DNA of 64,000 bases from Dryas octopetala (lineage: Eukaryota; Streptophyta; Magnoliopsida; Rosales; Rosaceae): assembly GCA_963921425.1 (NCBI GenBank), contig OY992833.1, forward strand, positions 17,215,738 through 17,279,737, written 5' to 3'. The translations under genes and the position numbers were made by a program. The notes beneath the pieces were generated by a model. The model was not told where the DNA came from. It saw only the letters and a program-made list of their open reading frames with translations, and did no database searches. Position 1 is the first letter of the stretch. Each line of letters starts with the position of its first letter. This document shows, piece by piece, positions 11,644 to 23,669 of this stretch.

Positions 11644-14130
11644 ATGGAGTCTTATTCTTCTCCAGCTCCAAATTTTAAACACTCTCTCCTCTATTTGGTT
11701 TTCCTCTACGCCATTCTCTCGTTCCTCCACACCCAAATCTCTCACAAGTTACTAATAGGCCATCGACCTGTAAGAGTCAAGAAGACGAACCCAGATCTTC
11801 CTCTTCGCTTTCGCTCCGATGGGACCTTCAAAATCCTCCAGGTCTTTCATCGGTCTTTGACTCTCTCAGTTATTGCTTGATTTGATTTTTTTGTTGATGG
11901 GTTTTTTTTTTTTTTTGGTTCGAAAATGTGATTAAGGTGGCAGATATGCATTACGGGAATGGAGCGTTGACTCGCTGCCGAGACGTGTTGGAATCTGAGT
12001 TTGAGCACTGTTCTGATCTCAACACCTCTCGCTTCCTCAAGAGGATGATTGAAGCTGAAAAGCCTGACTTCATTGCTTTTACAGGTACCTTTTTTTTTTT
12101 TTTTTTGTTGTTGTTGTTGTTTTTTAGTTTAGAGCTACTGTTAAGCTGTAAAATATTTCCCAGGGCTTTTTTTATTTTTGGTGGATATTATTCTATGTTA
12201 ACTAACTTAATGGGCCAAATGAATAGGCTTTGTGAAGATACACACATAAAACGAATTTGGTAGTAAGAATATTGCTAGTTATGGGCCTATGGCCACTTGG
12301 GTAATCTGGAAAATAGTTGTGATCTGTTCAAAAACATAAAAAGATTTTTAATTTTACCGATTAGAATGCTTATACAGTTATACTCAATCACCAATTGGAA
12401 ATGAAGAGTAAGAGAAAAACTATAAAGAACTTGTTCTAAATTGAGGCATTCTTTCTATTTTGGGCCATTACTTTCTTTTTTCCACTTGGGTTTTTCTGGA
12501 AGTGTTAGAATAAAACACTTAATTCTGAAATGAGGCATTTTTTTTTCTGTTTTGGGCCATATTTTTATTTGGGCTTCTTAAAGTGTATGCATAATGGACA
12601 TTCTAAAATGAGGCCTTTGCTCAAAATGTGGCCCAGGCCTTGCTCACCTTAGGCTTGGGTCGGCCCTGATCATGTTTATTGGAATTAAGAAGTTTGTGCA
12701 CATTAGAAGTGGAGTTTTGAGATCATATATGTGTCATGCATGTATCATGAATATTCTACTTTGTGAAAGTTGTATGTTTAATTGGTGCATTATTAATTGG
12801 TTTAGCATTTCTTAAAGTTTTATGTTTTTAAATTGATTTCCATTGTTTCTGTAAATTTTAACAATATTTTCATCAATAATATTGACCAAAAAAAAAAAAA
12901 GAATTTTCATTAATACTGAATCATTGATATTTTCACTGATATTTCGATAAATATAAAATACCATTATTTTCACCAACCAGACATTTTCATGCTTGGTCTT
13001 AAGTTTGTAGTCCGTACACAACACAGTCAATAAACATGTCAAGTTAGTTTCAGGACTTTTTGATATGATAATTAAATAGGTAAAATTATGGTTGACTACT
13101 ACTTTACATGAACCCGAAATGACACAACACGAACACCAACATGACACGACACAATTAGATTGCCACCCCTAAAATTGACCAATGATTTCTATGAATACTC
13201 TTACAAGAGAACCCACTTAATAAATGGAGAAATTTTGAAAACTAACCCAAATTGAAGTCAATAAAAGACTTTTAACCTCTTTTTTAAATTTTTAGAAATT
13301 TGACCCTCGAGTAGTGCTCGAGCTGCCCTCGAGAAGTGCTCGAACACCCCTTGAGCACTACTCGATAGGGTTCAAGTACTACTCGAGGGGGGTTTGAGCA
13401 CTTCTTGAGACGAGCTCAAGTACTACTCGAGGGTTAAAATTCTAAACATTTTTAAAAAGGGTTAAAAGTCTTTAATGACAACCAAAATGGGTTAGTTTTC
13501 TAAATTTCTCTAGTAAATGGAACAAATAACACCTATACAATGATTATTCTTTAGTAAATATTTTGCTCTATTGTGGTTTCCGGTACAGAGAAATATATCA
13601 TAGCTCTTATGAACCAATTGTGGTTTTTTCATTTTTGGAACCATTATAATTTTATTTTATACTGGAAACAACCAACTAGACTGGTAACCAAAATTTCATT
13701 AAACATCTAGACTAAGATTCGACCAAAAAAGGAAAGAAAAGAAATCTGGACTAAGAAAATATTCATATCAAGGCCCTGAAGTATGAATGTTTAAGCTAAA
13801 ATCTTTTGAATTTCTCAAGGTTATCCTGTTAGGTGTAAGCTGTAGCCACCCGCATCTTCAGCTATCAGACTTTTTCCTTTTAAGCCAAGGTCTAAGTTCT
13901 GCATGCAGCATTTAAGAGGTGGGGAAAAGTTAAGAAATGGACTTAGTTGATCAGTTTATGCATCCTCTACATTTGGAGGGTTACAACAGGTCCCTGGATC
14001 CAGTAAACTTAATTCCTAAGAGATCTGGATCTTTCTGAATGTATGCCGGTATCATTTATTTGAAAATAGGTTACTTTACATCTAGTTAAACTTGATCCTG
14101 ATTAGTTTGTCCTTTCTGATGAAGGCCAGT

Positions 14131-14183
<53 letters not shown>

Positions 14184-15486
14184 AAGTATTGATTTCAATT
14201 CAGTTCCTGTAAATAGGAGATAATATATTTGGGTCAAGCTCTATTGATGCTGCTGAATCCCTGCTTAAGGCATTTGGTCCTGCCATTGAATCTGGACTTC
14301 CATGGGCAGCAATTCTAGGAAACCACGACCAAGAATCTACAATGAATCGTGAAGAACTGATGTCTTTAATCTCCCTTATGGATTATTCAGTTTCACAAGT
14401 TAATCCGTTACCGGAAGATCTCTCTAATCTTTCAAAAGGAGGGGGCATGAAAGACATTGATGGCTTTGGCAATTATAATCTGAGAGTATATGGTGCCCCA
14501 GGTTCCCAATTGGCAAACAGTAGCATCCTCAATCTTTTCTTTCTTGACAGTGGTGACAGGGAGACTGTACAAGGAGTTCGAACTTACGGTTGGATTAAAG
14601 AATCTCAACTCCGCTGGCTTCGTGGTGTTTCTCAGGGATTTCAGGTATACATTCAACATATTCAATGCAATAAAGATACTTTGGCTGCATTTTCTTGCAT
14701 CTCATCTGATTCATTCCAAATTGTTCTTATGAAAAGAATTGGGAAACTTTTCAGACTTGCTTTCTGAAGTGGCATTTTCATTAAATTCAAATTCATGCAT
14801 ACTTTTCCCTGATTTAAGTGGAAATGTGTTTTCTGTCTTGTCAAAGTCTTTTATCCCCACCCTTATTTGAAAACTACAATTCTATATCTGTATCCACTTG
14901 TTCATCCTATATTTCCCTCATTGCTTGCCATGTTCTTCAAATTCCCACAAGCTAGGGAGTTTTTGTGGATTTAGATCTCATTAACATGTTGCAGGTAACA
15001 CCATAACAGGACCAAAATCAAAATCTAGATCACTCAGCCAATGATTTCACTCCAGATAAACCACCAGCCTTTGCATTTTTCCATATCCCAATTCCAGAGG
15101 TGCGGCAGCTGTGGTACAAAAAGATTGTTGGCCAGTTTCAGGAGGCTGTGGCATGTTCATCAGTGAACTCAGGAGTTCTACGGACCCTTGTATCCATGGG
15201 AGATGTGAAAGCTGTGTTCATGGGGCATGATCACACCAATGACTTTTGTGGGGATCTTGATGGTATTTGGTTTTGTTATGGTGGGGGGTTTGGATACCAT
15301 GGTTATGGAAAGGTCGAGTGGCGGAGGAGGGCAAGGGTCATATTGGCACAACTTGGGAAGGGGGAGAAAGGGTGGATGGGAGTTGAGAGGATTAAGACAT
15401 GGAAGCGTCTTGATGATGAGAAACTGAGCAAGATTGATGAGCAATTCTTGTGGGATTACAAGGATAATTCTGGTTGCAGCTTTTAG
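11644..15486 (+). CDS. PAP29: Purple acid phosphatase, PAP29-like (416 aa, four exons)
   Basis: Metallophosphoesterase that hydrolyses phosphate monoesters at a two-metal centre. The family is usually secreted or vacuolar; plant PAP28/29 members are sometimes annotated as probably inactive. Exons 11644-11841, 11937-12084, 14217-14644, 15010-15486 sum to 1251 nt (417 codons with stop) in phase. Residues about 14-30 form a hydrophobic signal/anchor (SLLYLVFLYAILSFLH). Metal-binding motifs: VADMHYG at 67-73 (D-x-H), FTGDN at 114-118, GNHDQ at 150-154, FHIP at 282-285 and GHDH at 330-333. All are present, so the core looks intact. The acceptor at 15009 is preferred because the earlier AG near 14995 leads at once into a stop. 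Intron 2 (2.1 kb) contains a MITE and a (CT)24 tract. The gene stands alone, with no operon-like neighbour. Confidence 0.9.
13227..13510. mobile_element. Mutator-like MITE in the PAP29 intron 2
   Basis: 284-bp element with about 50-bp terminal inverted repeats beginning GAGAAATTT(T/A)GAAAACTAACCC, flanked by a 9-bp duplication TAATAAATG / TAGTAAATG (8 of 9 match), as in Mutator-type elements. The centre (about 13310-13435) is a dense set of CTCGAG/CTCGAGTAGTG and inverted CACTACTCGAG units that can fold on itself. No coding capacity. Confidence 0.8.
14133..14180. repeat. (CT)24 microsatellite near a splice acceptor
   Basis: Perfect CT dinucleotide run ending 37 bases upstream of the exon 3 acceptor (14216) of the phosphatase gene. 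It could act as a long polypyrimidine tract, and length changes might affect splicing of intron 2. Confidence 0.95.
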
Positions 15487-17967
15487 AAATATTGGAGCTG
15501 CCATTAAACCATGTTGTATATCCTCTTTCATTTTTGTTCTTGTTGTTGTTAATAGTACTCTTATCTCTGTTTTGTTCTTGTGTTATTGTATTGTGATTTA
15601 GGATTTATGATCTTTGTAATGCAATAGTCGGGCTAAGAAGGGAGGGTAATCCCTTGTTGTATATATAACTCAAAAGTGCTAGAAAAAAAAACAGTACATT
15701 TTTTATGCAAAAACCTCTTGTGGCATTCCCTCTTGCTTGTAATTTGAGCTTTTAATTGAGTTCATAATGATATGTGGCATTCCCTCATATACTTCTTGCA
15801 GTTGAGTTTTAAAATTGAATGTCTATTGGGAGAGGATGCAAAAGCTTTAAAGTTGTTTTTGAGCAGACCATGTTTAGGTTCCAGCGAAGAATCTTTATGT
15901 TGGGTTCCTTTGTAGAACAACCGTAATTTTTAATAATATCATCATACAATTCATTATTGTATGATAGTTTTTTTTTTTGCCCTCATTAATGTATGCATTT
16001 TATTTAATAGATGAAGAGAGAAACTTGTCTTTTGTGATGTCAAGTTAGTTCTTATTTCTATTATAGGTGAGTTTTTTCATAGATAAAATATGTACATGGA
16101 CAATTGTTAATGAAACTTATTGTAATAAATTCCAACTAGATTGAGATTATGGTTAACAAAGTCCCTGGTTGGTAACCTTGTATTACTCGCCTTAATAACA
16201 ATCCTCCACTACATTAATTTGCTAAAAGTAAAATGCTTCGCAATTTAGAAGCGGAAAAGATCTGCCAATGAATGAGGAGACTAAGAAAAAAGGGTTTATT
16301 TCATATTTAGTACCTAAACTTTGACCCTTATCTTAATGTGGTACTTAAACTTTTATTTGTCCCAATTGAGTACCTAAATTTTTATTTTGTGTCTAATAGG
16401 TACCAAAATGAATTTTTGTTAAAATTGTCAATAAAAATTATGGGCAATATAGTCAAAGTATATTTTAATTATTTTCTTTATATGTTTAAAATTATTAAAA
16501 AAAAACACACAACAAACAAAAAAAATTTAAAATTTAAAATAAAAAATAAATTTTTTGAAGTGACTATATTGCCCCTAACTTTTGTTGATAATTTTAACAG
16601 AAATTCATTTTGGTACCTATTAGACACAAAATAAAAGTTTAGGTACTCAATTGGGACAAATAAAAGTTTAGGTACCACAGTAAGACAATGGTCAAAGTTC
16701 AGGTACTAAATATGAAAAAAACCCAAGAAAAAATTGATTTTGATAAGAGATTGGGAAGGGAACAAGAACAACGTTTGGATCCTGCTAGTTTGTCAAAAAG
16801 TTAAGGAAAAATATATGGCTTGAGAACTCTTTTTAATGTAGGTGTGAAGATTGTACATACCATATGAACACTAGGTAAGAAATTCATTAGTTCACAAAAA
16901 AAGGCATTAGTTCTTATTACTTCCAAGCACTAGGAAGAAAATTCATCTGAGATTGTGAGACGTTTTCCTCTCAGCTTTTGCAAGCTTTGGGATCTGAGTT
17001 TTGTGTGTGTGTGGGGTTATTCCTTTTGTAGCTTAGTATTTATACCTCTTTTTGAAGTTAGGGTTTGTCATGATCCATTTGGATGGGTTCCACGTGTAGG
17101 GCCTCCCTTGATCCTCCTTTTGGCCATTACCTAACTTTGTACTATTGCCAGCTTAATAAATGCCTTATCTTGTCCTTTCCCAACTGGAATAGTGGCGTGG
17201 CAATGTTGTAAGAAATTAATGGACTTAGTCTTTGTTCTATTCGGATGCTAACAATGCTAATAATACTTAAGAGCCAAGTAATAGGAGTATTGATCAAACT
17301 ACAATAGGAAATGTCCAACTAAGTCATATTCCTAATTAGAATGGGATTATGATGACTTAGATAGTGAGCTGCCCTATACTATAAACAACGCATTTATTAA
17401 TCAGTCATTATATAGAGTTATACTAGGATTGAAATATAGATATCCTAATGGGAGGTACAAGATTTGATCAAGACTCTATATAGGCTCAGGTCCTTGGCCA
17501 CACAGTTAATGAATCTATGCTATTTGGTACTCTGCCCCATATTGAGTAAAGCACTGCAGAAGGCTGTGTTGATTGGAAGACTTGTGCTCTTAGACTTCAA
17601 GATACTTGCTGCAGACGACATGGCTTCTTCAGATAAGTTTATTCTCACATGTGTTATCTTTATGCAATGGTGAATATACATGTCTAGTGTTTTTATGTTG
17701 TGTGTACATACAGAATATGTATAAAGTGTTTACAAATGTTACTTTTCAGAGCTTGTCCCCTGTATATGACATCACGAGGTTCCCTTTGTCAGCTTGTTTA
17801 TTCCGGCTCAAATTGTAGTGTAACTTATTACGGCCTGAACTTGGTTGAGAACGCGTTATCTCGGCTGAAGAGTTGCGACTTCTTTTGACTGGCTCTGGTC
17901 TTTGTTGTTTCCATCTTCCACATGGCGACGTCAAGGTGGTGACGCGTGGCAAGTTATTTCTAGTACC
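15487..17967. other. Phosphatase 3' flank and intergenic
   Basis: About 200 bases of probable 3' UTR follow the phosphatase stop. Apart from the foldback element at 16292-16724, nothing can be named. The stretch 16930-17960 is moderately GC-rich for this region and could be a decayed repeat, but I found no terminal repeats or coding frame to support that. Confidence 0.5.
16292..16724. mobile_element. Mutator-like foldback MITE, 9-bp TSD
   Basis: 433-bp element made almost entirely of two inverted arms (about 190 bp each) starting GGGTTTATTTCATATTTAGTACC and its mirror. It is flanked by an exact 9-bp duplication AAGAAAAAA (16283-16291 and 16725-16733). The arms are so alike that opposite-strand reading frames give nearly the same peptide (LLFVPIEYLNFYFVSNRYQN on both). 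Non-coding; likely source of a long hairpin if transcribed. Confidence 0.8.
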
Positions 17968-18442
17968 AACAGGATGTTTTGGCTCGGTGTAAATGGGGAC
18001 ACTATCTGATGGACCAATTGTTGCTGTCAAAGTTCTCAATTTGCAAATGGAGGGTGCCCTTAAAAGTTTCAACTCAGAATGTAAGGTGTGGCGGACAATC
18101 CGGCATAGAAATCTTATCAAGGTTATAACTACATGCTCGAGCCCTGAGGCAAGAGCTTTGGTGCTGCAATACATGTCTAATGGTAGCCTTGAGAAGTGGT
18201 TATATTCTCACAACTACTGTCTAAATCTTCTTCAAAGAGTGAGCATAATGTTGATATTGCATCTGCTCTGGAATATCTACACCACTGCCAATCAGGAATC
18301 ATAGTGCACTGTGATTTAAACTAGCAATATCCTTCTTGATGAAGACATGGTTGCACATGTGGGGGAGACTTTAAAATTTTGGCAAAAAATACGGATAAAA
18401 CACAAACCAGAACTATTGGTACATTTGGCTAGGTTGCACCAG
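17968..18442 (+). pseudogene. LRR-XII receptor kinase fragment (kinase part only)
   Basis: Decayed copy of the kinase part of exon 1 of the neighbouring receptor kinases. It begins within the glycine-rich loop (GCFGSV; the next Tyr codon is a TAA stop), continues through ILSDG-like, AVKVLNLQMEG, IRHRNLIKV and NGSLEKWLYSHNYC, then shifts frame near 18245. Remnants of the catalytic loop (18305-18330) and activation segment follow, with a degraded GTxGxxAPG ending at a retained GTAAG donor (18443). Intron-like sequence shared with the other copies follows to about 18650, but there is no last exon. Upstream LRR, signal and membrane regions are absent. Not expected to encode a kinase. Confidence 0.85.
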
Positions 18443-18649
18443 GTAAGTCCACAAATTTACATATTTGTTTGTTTGTGGCCAAGACAAACTAATTGTGGTT
18501 AATTGGTGGAATATATATTTAATAATAAGCATGCATGCATGGAAGTTGGCCTTCTGTCTTGGTCTTAATTAGATGGACTATGCATGTGGCATATTCATTT
18601 ATTTTGTTTTTATTTGATCACATGTTATATTGATCATTGATGGCACTCT

Positions 18650-19582
18650 AATAATAATGAAGCATCGGAAGCATAGATGAAACTACGTTCAATATTTTTA
18701 TGTTCAATGCATGCCTTGACAAACCCCCCACCTAATGCAGTCGACCGTTTTAACTTTTGATTGTTGTGACTGAACTGAACAGTTCTGTGTTTTGACCGAA
18801 CACATTTTTGGAGCTCTTGCTGATTAATTCATACATGAAGATTCAACACCCAAAAGCTATTGGATTGCTGGAGAAAATAGTACGTGTTGGGTTTAAATTA
18901 GACTTGGCCCCTGCACTAAATGATTCAAAACAGAGGAAGGAAGAGCCAAAAAGGAGTGGGGCCCTGTACCCTTGTATGTTTTAGACAGTTTTCTCTCTAC
19001 CTCTACTCTGAGACTTGGACAACAAAATATCTCAGTCCATTACAAGATATCAGCCACTAACAATAGCCACTGGTGGCAGTTCATCTGCCATACAAATGCA
19101 AATGGCAAAAGACTGAAATAGACATAAGATATATTGAAATGACAACATCAAATCATTTAAGTTTAACAAATAGTTGGGTCCATCGCTGAAATGTACTCTG
19201 TGATAGTAATCGAATTGAATGATAATTTAATTTGAGAAAAGAGAGAGACAATTTAAGGAAGAGGAAGAGGGAGAAGGCAGATGGGTAATTGGTAAACGGA
19301 AAAACACAAAAAAGCACACTATTACTTACTCCCCTAATAGATAGATTAGCTAGCATGGTGGAAATCGACCATGCACTTGATTTGGTTCAGGTCAAGGTCA
19401 AGCACTTGAAATCGACCCATGCATATATCAAAGTCTTGAGCTTTAATGGCACCCGTTTAGGTGGCACCGGGCAATTAAATTCGGCTTTCGCACCAGTTTA
19501 ATTAGGTGGCATTAAATTCCATTCAGACACCTGCAGGAAAATGGCCGAGGGGAATGGATGAAAGAAGGATACACATGCTTAG
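18650..19582. other. Upstream region of receptor kinase copy 1
   Basis: No gene recognised. The part closest to the gene (about 19440-19600) resembles the regions upstream of copies 3 and 4 (phrases such as 'ggtggcaccg' and 'agatatttaaagg'), so it is likely the shared promoter. Confidence 0.5.
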
Positions 19583-19591
19583 ATATTTAAA
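19583..19591 (+). promoter_or_regulatory. Putative TATA element of copy 1
   Basis: ATATTTAAA lies about 80 bases upstream of the chosen start codon (19672). The same 'agatatttaaagg' phrase occurs about 95 bases upstream of the copy 4 start (near 52483-52495). Conservation of sequence and spacing between copies supports a core promoter; no transcript data were available. Confidence 0.45.
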
Positions 19592-19671
19592 GGGATGCCC
19601 TCATGCCCTTGATAATAATTGATACAACAAACACACACTCATATCTGACCAACCAAACTTTAGCCTTTACC

Positions 19672-22600
19672 ATGTTCATGAAAAACCCCCAAATTCTCTT
19701 TTTCTTTGGAATTGTGTTACTGCACTACTCATGCTTCCCTCACTTTCATTTGGCCATGTCTTCAGCAGCAGCAGCCACTTCCAACTTCACTGATCAATCT
19801 GCTCTCCTTGCCTTCAAATCAAAACTCACTTTTGATCCGACCAACACTGTCTTGGGTGGCAATTGGACCACCACAACAAGCTTCTGTAATTGGATTGGGG
19901 TCTCTTGTGGTAAACGCAGGCAAAGAGTCACTGCCTTGGAGCTCCCCTTCATTGGTCTTCAAGGCACCATTTCCCCTCTCATTGGCAATCTATCCTTCTT
20001 AGTCTCACTCAATCTCCAAAATAACGGCTTCTTTGGGTTCATCCCACATGAAATCAGTCGTTTACATCGCTTGAGGATACTTATACTGCAATATAACCAG
20101 TTGGAAGGAAACATCCCACCAACTTTACATCATTGCCAAAAGCTTCAAGTCATATCCCTTGCAGAAAACAGCCTAAGTGGTGTCATACCTAACGAGTTGG
20201 GTTTCTTGCCCAGTCTTGAGAAATTATATCTCGGAGCAAACAATTATACAGCCGGTGAATTTCCATCTTTTATGGGTAACATTTCAACATTACAAGAATT
20301 GAATCTGGCGAAGTGTGGCCTCACAGGTTCTTTCCCTTAATTCTTCTCTCCTTAACCTCTCTAGTTATTCTTTCTCTAATTATTGTAAATTATTAACATT
20401 TCAGGAATTCTTCCTGCGGATCTTTGCCGTTTCTGGCCTAATATTGAACTGCTTTCTGTTCATGGCAACAACCTTGTTGGCCAGATCCCTTCTACAATCG
20501 ACAATTGCAAAGAGATTAGGAACCTAAGCCTGTCACTGAATATGCTTGTCGGAAGTATTCCAAAAGAGATTGGGAGTTTACAAAATCTTGAATATCTTTA
20601 TCTTACTGGTAACAGCCTAACTGGCACTATACCTCCCACCATAGGTAACTTGTCCAATTTGAAGGTGTTTAATATGGTGGGAAATAAAATTACGGGAAGC
20701 ATTCCGAGGGATTTGGGGAATCTTTCGAATCTATTTTCTTTGCTTTTAGGTAAAAATAGCCTAACTGGCACTATACCTCACACCATTGGTAACTTGTCCA
20801 ACTTGAAGCAACTTTCTATACAACAAAACTACATTATGGGAAGTATTCCGAGGGATTTGGGGCACCTTTCTAACCTGTTTAATTTGGCTTTAACTAATAA
20901 TAGCCTAACAGGTGAAATTCCTCAAGAAATTTTCAACATCTCCTCTTTACAAACTCTCAGCCTAGATTTCAATTCCCTTTCTGGAACTTTTCCTTCATTT
21001 AGTACTACTCGAGTTTTTCTTCCTAACATTGAATATATATATCTTTCTCTCAATCAAATTACAGGACATATCCCATCCTACATTTCTAATTTTACTAAGC
21101 TTACTGAGCTTGAACTTAACACAAACTTGCTCTACGGTCCAATACCCATGAATCTTGGTAGCATAAAAGGCCTTCAATACCTTAATTTGGAAAGAAATCA
21201 GTTAACAGGAGAACCTGGAATTCTTGAGCTTAGGTTCCTTTCTAGTTTATTCAATTGTACTTCACTGCAAAAATTATATTTAGATGAAATTCCTCTAAAT
21301 GGCTCAATACCCGATACCTTTGGTTCCCTTCTGGAATTTTCTGCAAAAAGCTCCCAAATCAAAGGCCATATACCCAAGACAATTGGTTCTTGGAAAAATT
21401 TGACATATCTTGGTTTGGAGAACAACCATTTGAGTGGGCAAATACCACCATCAGTTGGAGGATTGGAGAGATTGCAAAGATTGTATCTTCAGAACAACAA
21501 CATTGAAGGATTCATTCCGGATGAACTTTGTCTTTTGAGGAACTTAGGAGATCTATCACTAGCAAATAACAACATCTCTGGATTGATCCCAAATTGCATC
21601 GGAAACCTCACCGGCCTTCAAATAGTTCGACTAAATTCCAACAGATTGACTTCAATGGTACCAATGAATTTATTGAACCTTGAAAATCTGTTGTTCCTAA
21701 ATTTGTCGTGCAACTCTTTCAGTGGAGACTTAACATCAGGAATGAGAAAGTCCAATGTTTTTGAGATGATGGATTTATCTTGGAACCAAATTAGTGGAAA
21801 CATTCCAAGCATCATTGGAGCTTTCCAAAGCCTAAACTCTTTGAATTTGTCAAACAACTTGTTTATAGGACCTGTTCCACAAAGTTTTGGTGATTTGAAA
21901 GGATTGGAATTCTTGGACCTATCATACAATGATCTATCTGGCACAATACCAAAGTCTCTTGAATCACTCAAATATCTCAAGAATTTGAATTTCTCTTTCA
22001 ATCAACTCTCTGGAGAGATTCCTTCTGGGGGACCTTTTGTCAACTTCACTGCCCAATCATTTTTGGAGAACAGAGCACTTTGTGGGAGAACAAATTTTGG
22101 AGTCTTACCTTGCACAACTCCTAGCACTCAAAAATCAAAGACGAAAAATCTTTTGCTCAAATATATTCTTCCTGCCATTGCATCAGCATTAATCCTAATA
22201 GCTCTCATTTATATGTACTTGACAAAGTATCAAAAAAGAAATGCAGGCATTCCAAGTTCAGTTGAATGGGTAGCAACAATTGAGCATAAAATGATATCAT
22301 ATCAAGAACTTCGTCGTGCTACAAATGACTTCTGCGAAAGCAACTCACTTGGAGTAGGAAGTTTTGGCTCTGTGTACAAGGGGATACTATCTGATGGAAC
22401 AATTGTTGCTGTCAAAGTTCTTAATTTGCAAAGGGAGGGTGCCTTTAAAAGTTTTGATGCAGAATGTAATGTGTGGCGGGCAATCCGCCATAGAAATCTT
22501 ATCAAGGTCATAACTGCATGCTCGAGCCCGGAGGTAAGAGCATTGGTGCTGCAATACATGTCAAATGGCAGCCTTGAGAAGTGGTTATACTCTCATAACT

Positions 22601-23398
22601 ACTGTCTAAATCTTCTTCAAAGAGTGAGCATAATGGTTGATATTGCATCTGCTCTGGAATATCTTCATGGCCAATCAGAAATGGTAGTGCACTGTGATTT
22701 GAAGCCTAGCAATATCCTTCTCAATGAAGACATGGTTGCACATGTGGGAGACTTTGGACTTTCGAAAGTTCTGGCAAAAAATAAGGAAGCAACACAAACC
22801 CGAACTATTGGTACACTTGGCTACGTTGCACCAGGTTAGTCCAGTTATTTACATTTTTTTTTTTGTTTATTGCTAAAACAAAATTTTGTCTTGGTCGCAT
22901 TTGCATATAAGTTTATTTGTACAAGTGTCCTAATTTTTGAGAACGAGTAAAATAATAAGTACAAGATTTACAAAATCATTGAATAATTAATTTATTTCCA
23001 TATCAGTTTGAAGGTTAGATTAATTGCTTCACAATTGATGTGTGTCCACAGAGTATGGTTCTACAGGAAAAGTGTCCACAAGAGGTGATGTTTATAGCTT
23101 TGGGATTATGTTGTTGGAAATAATTGCAAGGAAAAAACCAACTGATGAAATGTTTGTTGGAGAGCTGAGTTTGAGGCAATGGATGAATGCGTCGCTCCCT
23201 TACAATGTTCTGGAGGTAGTGGATGTTGGTTTATTGAGCATAGAACAGGAAAGAGACGTGACTGTCACAAAAGATGTCATTTTCTCCATCATGAAAATAG
23301 GCTTGAAGTGTTCTGAAGAAGTGCCAGAGGAAAGAATGGACATTAGGGAGGTAGTGCCCAAGCTCATGAAAATAAAAGTGGCACTTGAAATTAAGTAG
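19672..23398 (+). CDS. LRR-XII receptor-like kinase, copy 1 (1143 aa if a new intron is spliced)
   Basis: Plasma-membrane receptor kinase resembling the At3g47570/EFR group. Exons 19672-20326, 20405-22834 and 23052-23398 total 3432 nt, exactly 1144 codons. Start 19672 gives a signal peptide (MFMKNPQILFFFGIVLLHYS) matching copy 3; an in-frame ATG at 19603 is less likely. Order: N-terminal cap (DQSALLAFKSKLTFDP), about two dozen LRRs of the LxGxIP type, one membrane span (YILPAIASALILIALIYMYL), kinase with LGVGSFGSVYKG, AVKVL, VHCDLKPSN (non-RD: Cys before Asp) and DFGLSK. The final 217-nt intron splits APE|YGS as in all copies. Unlike copy 3, the segment 20327-20404 has stops but reads as a 78-nt intron. 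It also carries an exact duplication of two LRRs (20611-20898). If the 78-nt intron is not removed, the gene is a pseudogene. Confidence 0.8.
20611..20898 (+). repeat. Tandem duplication of a two-LRR unit (2 x 144 nt)
   Basis: Two adjacent 144-nt (48-residue) units, 20611-20754 and 20755-20898, each reading from SLTGTIP through TIGNLSNLK to GSIPRDLG and the next LRR. Copy 3 has a single such unit at the matching place. The exact codon-phase duplication suggests unequal exchange within the LRR array. Confidence 0.85.
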
Positions 23399-23669
23399 AA
23401 ACAGGGGTGTTGAATTAATATCCATGTGACTATTTCCTTGGTTGTCCATGTGTGCACAAGTTTGTTGTTGTTCATCTTCCGGTTTATATATCTTTGGTAC
23501 TTTTTAATCTTCCAAGCATCTTGGATCATTCAGCAACAGTAGTATTGCAATTAGTAATAAGCTTGAAATCACTTCAACTTTTTATATGTTAATATTATGA
23601 ATAATAACAGTACTTATACCGAAGATATACTCTGCCATAGTCAATGCAAAAGAAACTAGCATATGTCTT

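Noticed and set aside
13300-13440. CTCGAG-rich stretch considered as a CRISPR-like array
   Set aside because: Units are palindromic and irregular, sit inside a 9-bp-TSD MITE in a plant intron, and have no regular spacers.
12085-14216. Possible extra exons in the long PAP29 intron (frames at 11928-12263 and 12812-13147)
   Set aside because: The first is exon 2 read on into its intron; the second is minus-strand AT-rich sequence. Exons 2 and 3 join in phase without anything between.
16338-16678. Two open frames on opposite strands with near-identical peptides
   Set aside because: They are the two arms of the foldback MITE read in both directions, not genes.
22302-22559. Minus-strand frame repeated in copies 1, 2 and 3 (for example 26734-26991 and 43140-43397)
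   Set aside because: Antisense shadow of the conserved kinase N-lobe. It recurs only because the sense sequence is conserved.
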